Source: Candidatus Zhuqueibacterota bacterium
GTDB lineage: Bacteria > Zhuqueibacterota > QNDG01 > JABMRT01
Assembly: GCA_013202295.1 (NCBI GenBank)
Contig: JABMRT010000207.1
Coordinates: 1 to 32,971 of the forward strand
Direction of reading: 5' to 3'
Length of the DNA: 32,971 nt
In this document: one piece after another, positions 1 to 7,306 of the stretch
Position numbering within the stretch: position 1 is the first letter of the stretch
Layout: each line of letters opens with the position of its first letter
The notes under the pieces: generated by a model
Told to the model about the DNA's origin: nothing
Databases searched by the model: none
What the model saw: only the letters and a program-made list of their open reading frames with translations
Made by a program: the position numbers and the translations under genes

Positions 1-18
1 GGATTCCCCATCCTCCGT

Positions 19-53
19 GTACTGTGTACTGTGTACTGTATACTGTCTACTGC
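19..53. repeat. Tandem heptamer repeat (five 7-base units)
   Basis: Five consecutive seven-base units lie just beyond the stop codon of gnd: GTACTGT three times, then ATACTGT and CTACTGC. The period is exactly seven bases and the core TACTG is constant. A related seven-base pattern is found downstream of the cellobiose phosphorylase gene at 9751-9778. No coding or stem-loop role is evident for this copy. It resembles in style the short tandemly repeated repetitive (STRR) heptamers known from cyanobacteria, but the units differ. Confidence 0.85.
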
Positions 54-55
54 TC

Positions 56-1507
56 TCAAACGACATAAGTTGATGCCGATGTCGAACCACCGCATCCCGT
101 CCAGTTGGTATGAAAAAATTCACCGCGCGGTTTATCCAATCGCTCATACGTATGCGCGCCAAAATAATCCCGCTGGGCCTGCAGCAAATTGGCCGGGAGA
201 CGCGCAGTGCGGTATCCATCATAAAAGGCCAGTGCGGAGCTAATCGCTGGAATCGGAATACCCAGTTCCACAGCAGTCTTGACCACACGCCGCCATGCCG
301 GCATGGCTTTCATGACCTCTTCTTTAAAGAAGGGATCGAGAAGTAGGTTGATGAGATCCGTATTCTTGTCAAAAGCTTCTTTGATCTTGCCGAGGAAAGC
401 GGACCGAATGATACAGCCGCCGCGCCACATAAGCGCGATCCCACCGTAATTCAAATGCCATTTATAGCTCTCAGCTGCAGCCCGCATGAGCTGGTATCCT
501 TGAGCGTAACTCACGATCTTGGACGCATAGAGTGCTTCTTCCAGATCTGCGACAAACTGTGCCTTATCTCCATCAAAGGAGATTCCGGGACCAGCCAGCT
601 CTTTAGAAGCGGCCACACGCTCCTCCTTGATTGCGGAAAGACATCGTGCAAACACGGCTTCACCGATCAACGTCAACGGCATGCCTTCATCGAGCGCGGC
701 AATGGCCGTCCATTTACCCGTGCCCTTCTGACCCGCTGTATCGAGAATCAAATCCACCGTGGCATTGCCTTCTTCATCTTTGTATCCAAGAATGTCACGG
801 GTGATCTCGATGAGATAGCTATCCAGTTTACCCTCGTTCCACCTGGTGAACGCTTCATGCATTGCTTCGTTGGACATGCCCAGCCCGGCCTTCATCATCT
901 GATAGGTCTCTGTGATCATCTGCATATCACCATATTCAATGCCGTTATGTACCATTTTTACAAAATGGCCAGCGCCATTCTCTCCCACCCAGTCACAGCA
1001 AGGTTCACCTGCATCGGTTTTGGCTGCCACTTTCTGAAAAATCTCCTTCACATGAGGCCACGCTTCAGGCGATCCTCCAGGCATAAGCGAAGGGCCCTTA
1101 AGTGCGCCCTCCTCACCGCCAGATACACCAGTACCAATATAAAACAAGCCGGCATCTTCAACAACCATCGTACGACGAATCGTATCCGGGAAATGGCTAT
1201 TGCCGCCATCAATGATAATGTCGCCCTTCTCCAGATGCGGGATCAGCATATCAATAAAACTGTCCACAGCCAGACCGGCCTTCACTAGAATCATTACCTT
1301 GCGTGGTCTTTTCAAGCTGGCCACCAATTCTTCAATTGACTGACACCCCTTGATGTTTTTGCCTTTGGCCCGACCTTCCATGAAGGCATCTACCTTGCTC
1401 GTGGTCCGATTAAACACTGCCACAGAAAATCCTTTGCTTTCGACATTCAAAACAAGATTCTCGCCCATCACAGCGAGCCCGATTAATCCAAAATCATATT
1501 GTGACAT
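56..1507 (-). CDS. gnd: 6-phosphogluconate dehydrogenase, decarboxylating
   Basis: The enzyme oxidises and decarboxylates 6-phosphogluconate to ribulose 5-phosphate with NADP+ in the cytoplasmic pentose phosphate pathway. The 483 residues match the usual length of the long-form family. The Rossmann motif GLAVMGENLVLN lies at residues 10-21, and NRT at 33-35 is the usual NADP-binding turn. The signature KMVHNGIEYGDMQ near residue 183 holds the catalytic Lys and the Asn/Glu substrate contacts. The C-terminus has the family's GGSTSASTYVV-type tail. The ATG is preceded by a strong GGAGGTGAT ribosome binding site. It is the last gene of a leftward operon with an SDR, uxaE and a GntR-LacI-type regulator, so it is probably co-regulated with uronate catabolism, although 6-phosphogluconate is not an intermediate of that route. 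Confidence 0.97.
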   Translation of the reverse strand: MSQYDFGLIGLAVMGENLVLNVESKGFSVAVFNRTTSKVDAFMEGRAKGKNIKGCQSIEELVASLKRPRKVMILVKAGLAVDSFIDMLIPHLEKGDIIIDGGNSHFPDTIRRTMVVEDAGLFYIGTGVSGGEEGALKGPSLMPGGSPEAWPHVKEIFQKVAAKTDAGEPCCDWVGENGAGHFVKMVHNGIEYGDMQMITETYQMMKAGLGMSNEAMHEAFTRWNEGKLDSYLIEITRDILGYKDEEGNATVDLILDTAGQKGTGKWTAIAALDEGMPLTLIGEAVFARCLSAIKEERVAASKELAGPGISFDGDKAQFVADLEEALYASKIVSYAQGYQLMRAAAESYKWHLNYGGIALMWRGGCIIRSAFLGKIKEAFDKNTDLINLLLDPFFKEEVMKAMPAWRRVVKTAVELGIPIPAISSALAFYDGYRTARLPANLLQAQRDYFGAHTYERLDKPRGEFFHTNWTGCGGSTSASTYVV

Positions 1508-1590
1508 AACATCACCTCCAAATTAATTTATATTTATTTTATCCTGGAATTAGTTAACATTCACCCTTCCCCATGAACCGTTAAATTTCT

Positions 1591-2367
1591 CTATATCGTC
1601 ATTGCTGAAAATCCGCCATCAACCCAGACAATTGCACCAGTCACGAAAGAGGATGCCTTTTCAGATGCCAGCCAGATCACAACAGGAATCAACTCCTCTG
1701 CTTCCCCAAAACGCTTCATGGGTGTATGCCCAAAGATGGAATCCGTGCGCTCTTTTGTGAGAAGCTTCTTGTTTTGTTCAGCAGGGAAGAATCCCGGAGC
1801 AATCGCGTTTACACGCACTCCCTGTGTCGCCCATTCACGCGCCAGATTTTGCGTAAGATTATTTACCCCTGCCTTGGATACTGCATAGGTAAACACCTTG
1901 GAGAGAGGCGGCCCTGACGATGCGGACGAAATATTAATGATGGAACCAGATTTTTGCTGAACCATCTGCTTGCCAAAAACCTGCGATGCCATAAAAATAC
2001 CCTTCAAATTAACTTGCAGGATTTTATCCCATTCCTCCTCGGCTATTTCAAAAAATGGGGTGCCGGAGTTTATACCCGGCGCATTAATGAGGATATCCAC
2101 CTTGCCCCAATCCCGGATTATCTGATCGCAAGCATGCTGGATATCCGCTTTTTTGGAGACATCCTCTTGAACGGTCATGGATCGGACGCTCAACGCTGCG
2201 ATCTCATCTGCTCGCTTTTGCGCATTTTCCAGATTCAAATCCAGAATGGCCACATCCGCCCCGGCTTTAGCCAACCCCTCAGCCATCGCGCCGGCCAGTA
2301 CACCCCCACCCCCGATCACCGCAGCGGTCTTGCCCTTCAATCCAAATAAATTTTCAACGTATGACAT
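1591..2367 (-). CDS. SDR family oxidoreductase, probable fructuronate reductase (mannonate-forming)
   Basis: This is a classical short-chain dehydrogenase of 258 residues. A glycine-rich nucleotide motif GGGGVLAG is at residues 19-26, and the catalytic triad comprises Ser147/148, Tyr161 and Lys165 (TYAVSK). The usual NNAG is replaced by NAPG at 95-98. The end VTGAIVWVDGGFSAMTI is typical of the family. The reading frame is open further upstream, but paired ATG codons at 2370 and 2367 follow an AAAGGA ribosome site; 2367 gives the better spacing. The specific role is inferred from position: it sits directly behind uxaE, and reduction of fructuronate to mannonate is the next step of that pathway. 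Gluconate 5-dehydrogenase or 2-keto-3-deoxygluconate reductase activities are alternatives that sequence alone does not exclude. Confidence 0.75.
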   Translation of the reverse strand: MSYVENLFGLKGKTAAVIGGGGVLAGAMAEGLAKAGADVAILDLNLENAQKRADEIAALSVRSMTVQEDVSKKADIQHACDQIIRDWGKVDILINAPGINSGTPFFEIAEEEWDKILQVNLKGIFMASQVFGKQMVQQKSGSIINISSASSGPPLSKVFTYAVSKAGVNNLTQNLAREWATQGVRVNAIAPGFFPAEQNKKLLTKERTDSIFGHTPMKRFGEAEELIPVVIWLASEKASSFVTGAIVWVDGGFSAMTI

Positions 2368-2446
2368 CATAAGTCCTTTCGCATTCTTTGTTTTTGAAAG
2401 AAGGGTAGCCCCTTGCCCCATTACGGATGGAAAGTGAGAGATTCAT

Positions 2447-3691
2447 TTAGAGGAACAATCTTTTTATATGCCTCTCCCACAAATTCTCAGTGACATGTTT
2501 TGCAATCACCGCTTCATTGTCCTTTAAAGCCTGAAGAAAACGTTCCCCCATCTCAGATGCAACCTTATACCCCACATGAAGAAGTTGCCTGAAATGGGGA
2601 TTATAATTTGCATTGGACTGATCATGCCGCAAAGTAGAAGCATAAGTCGGACCGTCCCAGCAATCAACTTCAGCGGGATCAGGAAGCCGCGCCAGATCAA
2701 TATCAATCACCGTTGCATAGGGTCCGCACAGTTCATCAAATCGTCCGAACGCGGATGCGTATACTTCTTTGGCTATTTTGAGTCCATCGCCGCCCGATTC
2801 AGCCAGACCGATCAACTCCTCAAGCCAGGTTGTTCCTGCTGTCTTCACGTGAACACCAGCGTCATATTTCTTAAGCGCCTTTTGAATGGAGTTGTATATC
2901 GCGAACTTGTCGCTTCCCGAATGCACACTGAGTTTTAAATTCGATGGCAGTCCAAACTGCTTGACCGCAAATTGGATGACTGCCAAATCTTCCTCAAATT
3001 CTTTAGCGAATTGATCCACATCACCCACATAATCTACACCTTTATTAAAGCGGCCCGTAAATTTGGGCGCAATAGTCTGAGCGGGTATTTTCTCCATTGC
3101 AATCATTGCAAGGATGAACAACATCTCCACTGGCGTTTGAGGTGCGTCCGTTTCATCCATCGACACTTCTGGGACAAAATCTGAATTGCCTTTTTTTCCG
3201 GAAATATATCGATATGTTTCTCCTGCTTTCTGGACGGCAAACAAATACTTCTCTGCAGCGGATTTGATGAGCTCCTCTGTAACATCTATTGGATCATCCA
3301 ATCCGGCTATTTTCAAAGATCCGATCAATCCCTTCTGAGAATCAACGAAGGACTGGATGGCCGCCGCCACCGCTTTCTCACCGATAAAATCTGCCACATC
3401 CAGCGTAAAGAAATCACTGGCCTGGATAAATCCATCCACATTTTTCAGACCCACATGGTCTGCATCGACAAAATAAGCATCCTTCCATCCAAGCACCTGG
3501 ATAGCTTCGTCTGCTTCTTGGCGGACAGAATCCTGTGTGGTGTAAATAATCTGATGCTCACGATAAGATTTATTCCACACTGGTGAAATTGTGACACCCG
3601 CCTCCTTTGCTTTCTGGAGAACAGCCAACTGGGCCTTACCCTGATGTCCGAACCGGTCACCCATACCGAATGAATATTTTCCGATGGTCAT
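2447..3691 (-). CDS. uxaE: Tagaturonate epimerase (tagaturonate to fructuronate)
   Basis: The 414-residue protein resembles the UxaE family, described in Thermotoga maritima, which epimerises D-tagaturonate to D-fructuronate and so joins galacturonate breakdown to the glucuronate branch. Recognition rests on the N-terminus (GKYSFGMGDRFGHQGKAQL), the acidic/His-rich segment FVDADHVGLKNVDGF near residue 76, the central SVHSGSDKFAIY segment, and the late HVGYKVASEMGERF segment. These Asp, His and Ser-His residues are plausible metal or sugar ligands, but that is my inference. There is no signal peptide, so it is cytoplasmic. An AAGGA site lies nine bases before the ATG. It lies 79 bases upstream of the SDR gene and 76 bases downstream of the regulator, consistent with one transcript. 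Confidence 0.85.
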   Translation of the reverse strand: MTIGKYSFGMGDRFGHQGKAQLAVLQKAKEAGVTISPVWNKSYREHQIIYTTQDSVRQEADEAIQVLGWKDAYFVDADHVGLKNVDGFIQASDFFTLDVADFIGEKAVAAAIQSFVDSQKGLIGSLKIAGLDDPIDVTEELIKSAAEKYLFAVQKAGETYRYISGKKGNSDFVPEVSMDETDAPQTPVEMLFILAMIAMEKIPAQTIAPKFTGRFNKGVDYVGDVDQFAKEFEEDLAVIQFAVKQFGLPSNLKLSVHSGSDKFAIYNSIQKALKKYDAGVHVKTAGTTWLEELIGLAESGGDGLKIAKEVYASAFGRFDELCGPYATVIDIDLARLPDPAEVDCWDGPTYASTLRHDQSNANYNPHFRQLLHVGYKVASEMGERFLQALKDNEAVIAKHVTENLWERHIKRLFL

Positions 3692-3767
3692 TTCTCGTTA
3701 TCCTTTTCCAGTAATATTTCTAAGAGATGTTGGCTGTGGACCGCTTACTACTCACCACATACTGTTT

Positions 3768-4856
3768 TTATATGCAACAAGACTCCCTGTGAATGATTGT
3801 GGGTTTAAGAATCGTCCGTGGTACAAACGGTTTATTTTCAATTTGTGAAATTAACACTTCGAGCGCCTTGTCTGCAATTTGATCAGAGGGCTGATGAATG
3901 GTTGTCAGAGGAACCGGTGGAGGAATGGGAAATGTTACATCGTCAAATCCGACAAGTGATACATCTCCTGGAATGCGCAATCCACCCGCTTTGAGAGCAC
4001 GTTCAAATCCAAGCGCGGATTGATCATTGAACGCAAAAACTCCATCGGGACAATCCGGCAGCCTGTAAAAATCTTCTCCAATCGCGAATCCAGATTCATA
4101 ATCCTCCCTGGAAGCGGGAAAAGCAAATTCGAATTCAGGAATATAATCCAGTCCATGTTCACGCAGTGCGAGTAAAAATCCTTGTCGGCGCAACGCACCC
4201 AGTGGATTATTCTTTTCCGCATTGATATATCCCAGTCTCTGACAACCGGAATGAATCAGGCATTCGGTGGCCATCATCGCACCTCGTTCATGATCGGTGC
4301 CGACATAATGAATCGCGGGATCTTCGATATATGAAATCATCACATAGGGGAAATGGGTTTCATGCAATTCCCGCACAATCTGGGGTACCCGGTTCGTATG
4401 TTCAGTGGAGGCGATAATCAGCCCCTTGACTCCCATCTCTTGAAAATGATGAATTTGATTTTCTTCACGTTTGAAGTCATTCGAGGAATAGGAAAAAAGC
4501 AGCTTGCATCCACGAGTAGAGCTATGTTCTTCTAAATGATGTGAAATTTGCATGAAGAATGGATTATTAAAATCTGTCAACACCAACCCAATCGTTCCGA
4601 CTCCCGCTTCCCGCTTTCGAGCTCCTATTTTTGCGACAAAAGTCCCTTTTCCAACCCGTCCATAAAGAAATCCATCCCGGATGAGTTCTGCGAGCGCCTT
4701 TTTTATTGTGATCAGGCTGACATCATAAGACTTTGCCAGTTCCACGTTAGGTGCAATCTGATTTCCTCCGCTCAGTTTACCTGTCTCGATCTGGGTTTGG
4801 ATATCCTCAATAATTTGCTGATAAAGAGGTACCGGACTTGTATGATTAATTGCCAG
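3768..4856 (-). CDS. GntR-type transcriptional regulator with LacI-type sugar-binding domain, CTG start
   Basis: The protein has an N-terminal winged helix of GntR type (PLYQQIIEDIQTQIETGKL, then SYDVSLITIKKALAELI and GRVGKGTFV). It is followed by a periplasmic-binding-protein-like effector domain from about residue 90 (GTIGLVLTDFNNPFF, then VSLVGFDDVTFP and TTIHQP). This is the architecture of AraR-like regulators, and about 362 residues is the expected length. A GTG at 4745 would cut off half of the DNA-binding domain. The frame stays open to an in-frame TAA just before the ribosome binding site, with no ATG, GTG or TTG in between. The first workable codon is CTG at 4856, seven bases after AAGGAG; ATT at 4850 is the alternative. 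It is likely the local uronate-responsive repressor of the leftward operon and the divergent symporter. Confidence 0.88.
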   Translation of the reverse strand: MAINHTSPVPLYQQIIEDIQTQIETGKLSGGNQIAPNVELAKSYDVSLITIKKALAELIRDGFLYGRVGKGTFVAKIGARKREAGVGTIGLVLTDFNNPFFMQISHHLEEHSSTRGCKLLFSYSSNDFKREENQIHHFQEMGVKGLIIASTEHTNRVPQIVRELHETHFPYVMISYIEDPAIHYVGTDHERGAMMATECLIHSGCQRLGYINAEKNNPLGALRRQGFLLALREHGLDYIPEFEFAFPASREDYESGFAIGEDFYRLPDCPDGVFAFNDQSALGFERALKAGGLRIPGDVSLVGFDDVTFPIPPPVPLTTIHQPSDQIADKALEVLISQIENKPFVPRTILKPTIIHRESCCI

Positions 4857-4863
4857 TGTCCTT

Positions 4864-4869
4864 CTCCTT
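4864..4869 (-). promoter_or_regulatory. Ribosome binding site that decides the regulator start
   Basis: On the minus strand AAGGAG stands seven bases before the CTG at 4856. An in-frame stop lies just upstream of it, and it is the only good Shine-Dalgarno sequence in reach of a complete GntR helix-turn-helix domain. It therefore argues for initiation at CTG (or ATT at 4850), not at the internal GTG 4745. Confidence 0.7.
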
Positions 4870-4881
4870 GATTAGGCCCAT

Positions 4882-4902
4882 TAGGTATATTGAGTATACC
4901 AA
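4882..4902. promoter_or_regulatory. Operator-like dyad between regulator and symporter
   Basis: GGTATA at 4884-4889 and TATACC at 4895-4900 form a perfect six-base inverted repeat with a five-base spacer; the flanks TT/AA extend it with one mismatch. It sits 13 bases upstream of the regulator's ribosome binding site, in the 226-base region shared with the divergent symporter. This is the natural place for autoregulation by the GntR-LacI-type protein. A second, weaker dyad (TAAGTT 5012-5017 with AACTTA 5029-5034) lies nearer the symporter. The assignment to this regulator is inferred from position. Confidence 0.5.
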
Positions 4903-5082
4903 ATAGAAATTCTAATGTCAAGTAATTTTATTGATAACTTTTTCAAATTTAACCCAATTAAACCGAATACTAGACCGGGAAGACTGAAAAATCTATAAAA
5001 CTGTTTGATATTAAGTTCTACATATATTAACTTACACATCATTTTGTCTCGATAAGATAATCCACAATTGGGAGGACAATCA

Positions 5083-7113
5083 ATGCATTTTGGAACCGTT
5101 GATATAATTATCTTTTTTGCATTTATCATCAGTGTAATCACAATCGGCATTCTTAAAAGCCGAAAAGAGCAAACTGGTGAAGATTATTTTCTGGCCGGCC
5201 GTGGCTTGACCTGGTGGCTGATCGGATTTTCTCTGATCGCGGCCAATATCTCAACCGAACAATTTGTGGGTATGAGCGGCAATGCAGCCAGTCACGTCGG
5301 TCTGGCGATTGCAAGTTATGAGTGGATGGCAGCCATTACACTCGTGGTTGTGGCATTTGGATTTCTGCCCTACTTCCTACGCGCCGGGATTTTCACCATG
5401 CCCGAATTTCTGGAAGTTCGTTACAACAGCACAGCTCGAACCATCATGGCATCTGCGACTATCTTTATATACATGCTATTACTGGGATCTGTAACTTATG
5501 CCGGCGCTGTGACGATTCGAACCCTGGCCGGACAAATGGGGTATCATGTACCCCTGACAACCGGCTCACTAATAATTGGCGTGATTGCAATGCTCTACGT
5601 GGCAGCCGGTGGTTTGAAAGCCTGCGCTTGGGCAGATCTAATTCAGGGTAGTGCGTTGATTGTTGGTGGAGCGATTATCATGGTCTTCGCGTTTATTAAA
5701 TTGGGACAGGCCAGCGTCGCAGCACAAATCGTAAATGTCGAAACTGGTGAAGTTGCTATGAAAGCGTTATCTCCTGACCAGGGAGCTGTTGAACGGTTCT
5801 GGGATCTGAACCGGATCCGAATGAATATGTTTCTACCAAAGACGGATACAATTCTGCCATGGACAGCTCTTATGCTCGGGCTTTGGATTCCAAACTTTTA
5901 CTATTGGGGATTGAATCAGTATATCACCCAGCGTACACTCGGTTCTGCCTCGTTGAAAGAAGGACAAAAAGGGATTGTTTTTGCAGCTGCATTAAAGCTC
6001 GTCATCCCATTTTTCATCGTGATTCCCGGAATCATCGCTTTCAATCTATATTCAAATAACATGCAAACTGAAGCTATTCAGGACAATGCCAAGATTATGG
6101 CCAAATATGTCATGGCCAACCCAAACACACAAATGGTTGAGGTTGCAGAAGCACCACCGGATTCAATGATCGCAGCCTGGAATCCGGACCGTTTTCTAAT
6201 AGCTCTCTATGAAGATCAAGAGAAAATGACTCTGGTCAGGGCGAAGAATCCTTTTGTTCTCCCCATTTTAAAATCCGATTATGCCGCAACAGATGTTTCA
6301 AAATATGCCCTTTTCAAGTCTGAAGACAAGGCCTGGAAGAGTGTTTTCCCGGCCCTTGCTGCGGAGGTAACAGTTTACAATGCGAATGCCAGCCACATGG
6401 CTGAAGCGACAGGGAATGCGACATCCACTGAGAAATTTATTGCTTATAAGTACGACACTGCCATGGCCCAACTCCTCGGGAATGTCTTGCCCCAGGGTGT
6501 AGGCCTGCTTGGGTTTGTCCTTGCCGCTCTTCTCGGCGCTGTGGTTAGTTCACTGGCTGCCATGCTCAATGCCTCTTCTACAATATTCACAATGGATATT
6601 TACAAACGTTACATGGCTCCGGAAGCCTCACAGAAAAGCCAGGTACTGCTCGGACGTATTTGTGTAGTCGCCTTCGCATTTATCGCGATCACGCTCGCCC
6701 CACAATTGGGTAATCCGAAAATAAGCAACTCGATTTTCACCATCATTCAGGAAGGTCAGGGATTTATCTCTCCCGGCATCCTGGCCGTATTTGCTTTTGG
6801 ATTGCTGGTGCGTAAAGCTCCGCCCATGGCCGGTGTGGTTGGACTTCTGACAAATATAGCGGCCTATGGAATCCTGAAACTGGCTGCTCCCCAAATTCAG
6901 TTTCTGAACCGCATGGCTATCTGCTTCGCGCTGTGCCTACTCGTAATGGGGTTAATAACAGCGATCAGGCCGTTACCTAAACCGGTTGAATTTAAACAGC
7001 AGACGAATCTGAATCTAGAGACCTCAAAGGGAGCACTCATCGTAGGCTTGATTGTTATCGCCCTGACCCTAATTCTCTATTTCATTTTCAGTCCGCTGGG
7101 TCTGGCAAAATAA
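5083..7113 (+). CDS. Sodium:solute symporter (SSS/SGLT family) with enlarged loop
   Basis: This is an inner-membrane sodium-coupled sugar or uronate transporter of 676 residues. The start has the family pattern (FAFIISVITIGILKSRK, then EDYFLAGRGLTWWLIGFSL and ANISTEQFVGMSG). About a dozen hydrophobic helices follow, with the late motif SSLAAMLNASSTIFTMDIY near residue 493. Residues about 325-460, between two helices, form a hydrophilic segment that I judge much longer than the loop usually found there. Its start is the ATG at 5083, eight bases after GGGAGG; a TTG 15 bases earlier overlaps the ribosome site. It diverges from the GntR-LacI-type regulator, suggesting hexuronate or oligosaccharide uptake under its control, but the substrate cannot be read from sequence. 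A strong terminator follows at 7216. Confidence 0.9.
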   Translation: MHFGTVDIIIFFAFIISVITIGILKSRKEQTGEDYFLAGRGLTWWLIGFSLIAANISTEQFVGMSGNAASHVGLAIASYEWMAAITLVVVAFGFLPYFLRAGIFTMPEFLEVRYNSTARTIMASATIFIYMLLLGSVTYAGAVTIRTLAGQMGYHVPLTTGSLIIGVIAMLYVAAGGLKACAWADLIQGSALIVGGAIIMVFAFIKLGQASVAAQIVNVETGEVAMKALSPDQGAVERFWDLNRIRMNMFLPKTDTILPWTALMLGLWIPNFYYWGLNQYITQRTLGSASLKEGQKGIVFAAALKLVIPFFIVIPGIIAFNLYSNNMQTEAIQDNAKIMAKYVMANPNTQMVEVAEAPPDSMIAAWNPDRFLIALYEDQEKMTLVRAKNPFVLPILKSDYAATDVSKYALFKSEDKAWKSVFPALAAEVTVYNANASHMAEATGNATSTEKFIAYKYDTAMAQLLGNVLPQGVGLLGFVLAALLGAVVSSLAAMLNASSTIFTMDIYKRYMAPEASQKSQVLLGRICVVAFAFIAITLAPQLGNPKISNSIFTIIQEGQGFISPGILAVFAFGLLVRKAPPMAGVVGLLTNIAAYGILKLAAPQIQFLNRMAICFALCLLVMGLITAIRPLPKPVEFKQQTNLNLETSKGALIVGLIVIALTLILYFIFSPLGLAK

Positions 7114-7147
7114 AGGAATTGATTTATATCCACATCCGATCAGTGTT

Positions 7148-7175
7148 TTGATAATATCTGGCGGATGCTGATAAT
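7148..7175 (+). promoter_or_regulatory. Possible sigma-70 promoter upstream of cellobiose phosphorylase
   Basis: TTGATA (7148-7153) and GATAAT (7170-7175) are each one base from the sigma-70 consensus hexamers, with a 16-base spacer. A transcript starting here would run into the hairpin at 7216-7242 before reaching the cellobiose phosphorylase start codon. It is either incidental or part of an attenuated leader. Confidence 0.35.
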
Positions 7176-7215
7176 TTTTTTTCAGGTAACAAACGCGTGG
7201 ACATTACACATCCAC

Positions 7216-7242
7216 AAAGTCTGGTTGACAACCAGACTTTTT
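7216..7242 (+). terminator. Rho-independent terminator after the symporter
   Basis: Twelve bases (7216-7227) are exactly complementary to 7229-7240, and the hairpin ends in a run of five T residues. In practice two or three inner pairs would open to form the loop. It lies 103 bases after the symporter stop and 65 bases before the next start codon. Confidence 0.75.
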
Positions 7243-7257
7243 CTGGAGACAGTTCCG

Positions 7258-7267
7258 CAAACGTTTG
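7258..7267. promoter_or_regulatory. LacI-family-like operator palindrome
   Basis: CAAACGTTTG is a perfect ten-base palindrome with the central CG step typical of LacI/GalR-family operators. It lies 40 bases before the cellobiose phosphorylase start codon, beyond the terminator. No pure LacI-type gene is in the window, so the partner regulator is unknown, and the local GntR-LacI hybrid has a different type of DNA-binding domain. Confidence 0.35.
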
Positions 7268-7306
7268 AGAGTAAAAGATCATTTTTATATAAACACGAGG
7301 CGTCCA

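Noticed and set aside
1-55. CRISPR-like array at the left edge
   Set aside because: Units are seven bases with no spacers and no cas genes nearby.
455-1288. Long open frame on the plus strand across gnd
   Set aside because: It is antisense to an unmistakable gnd, has no recognisable motif and no ribosome binding site.
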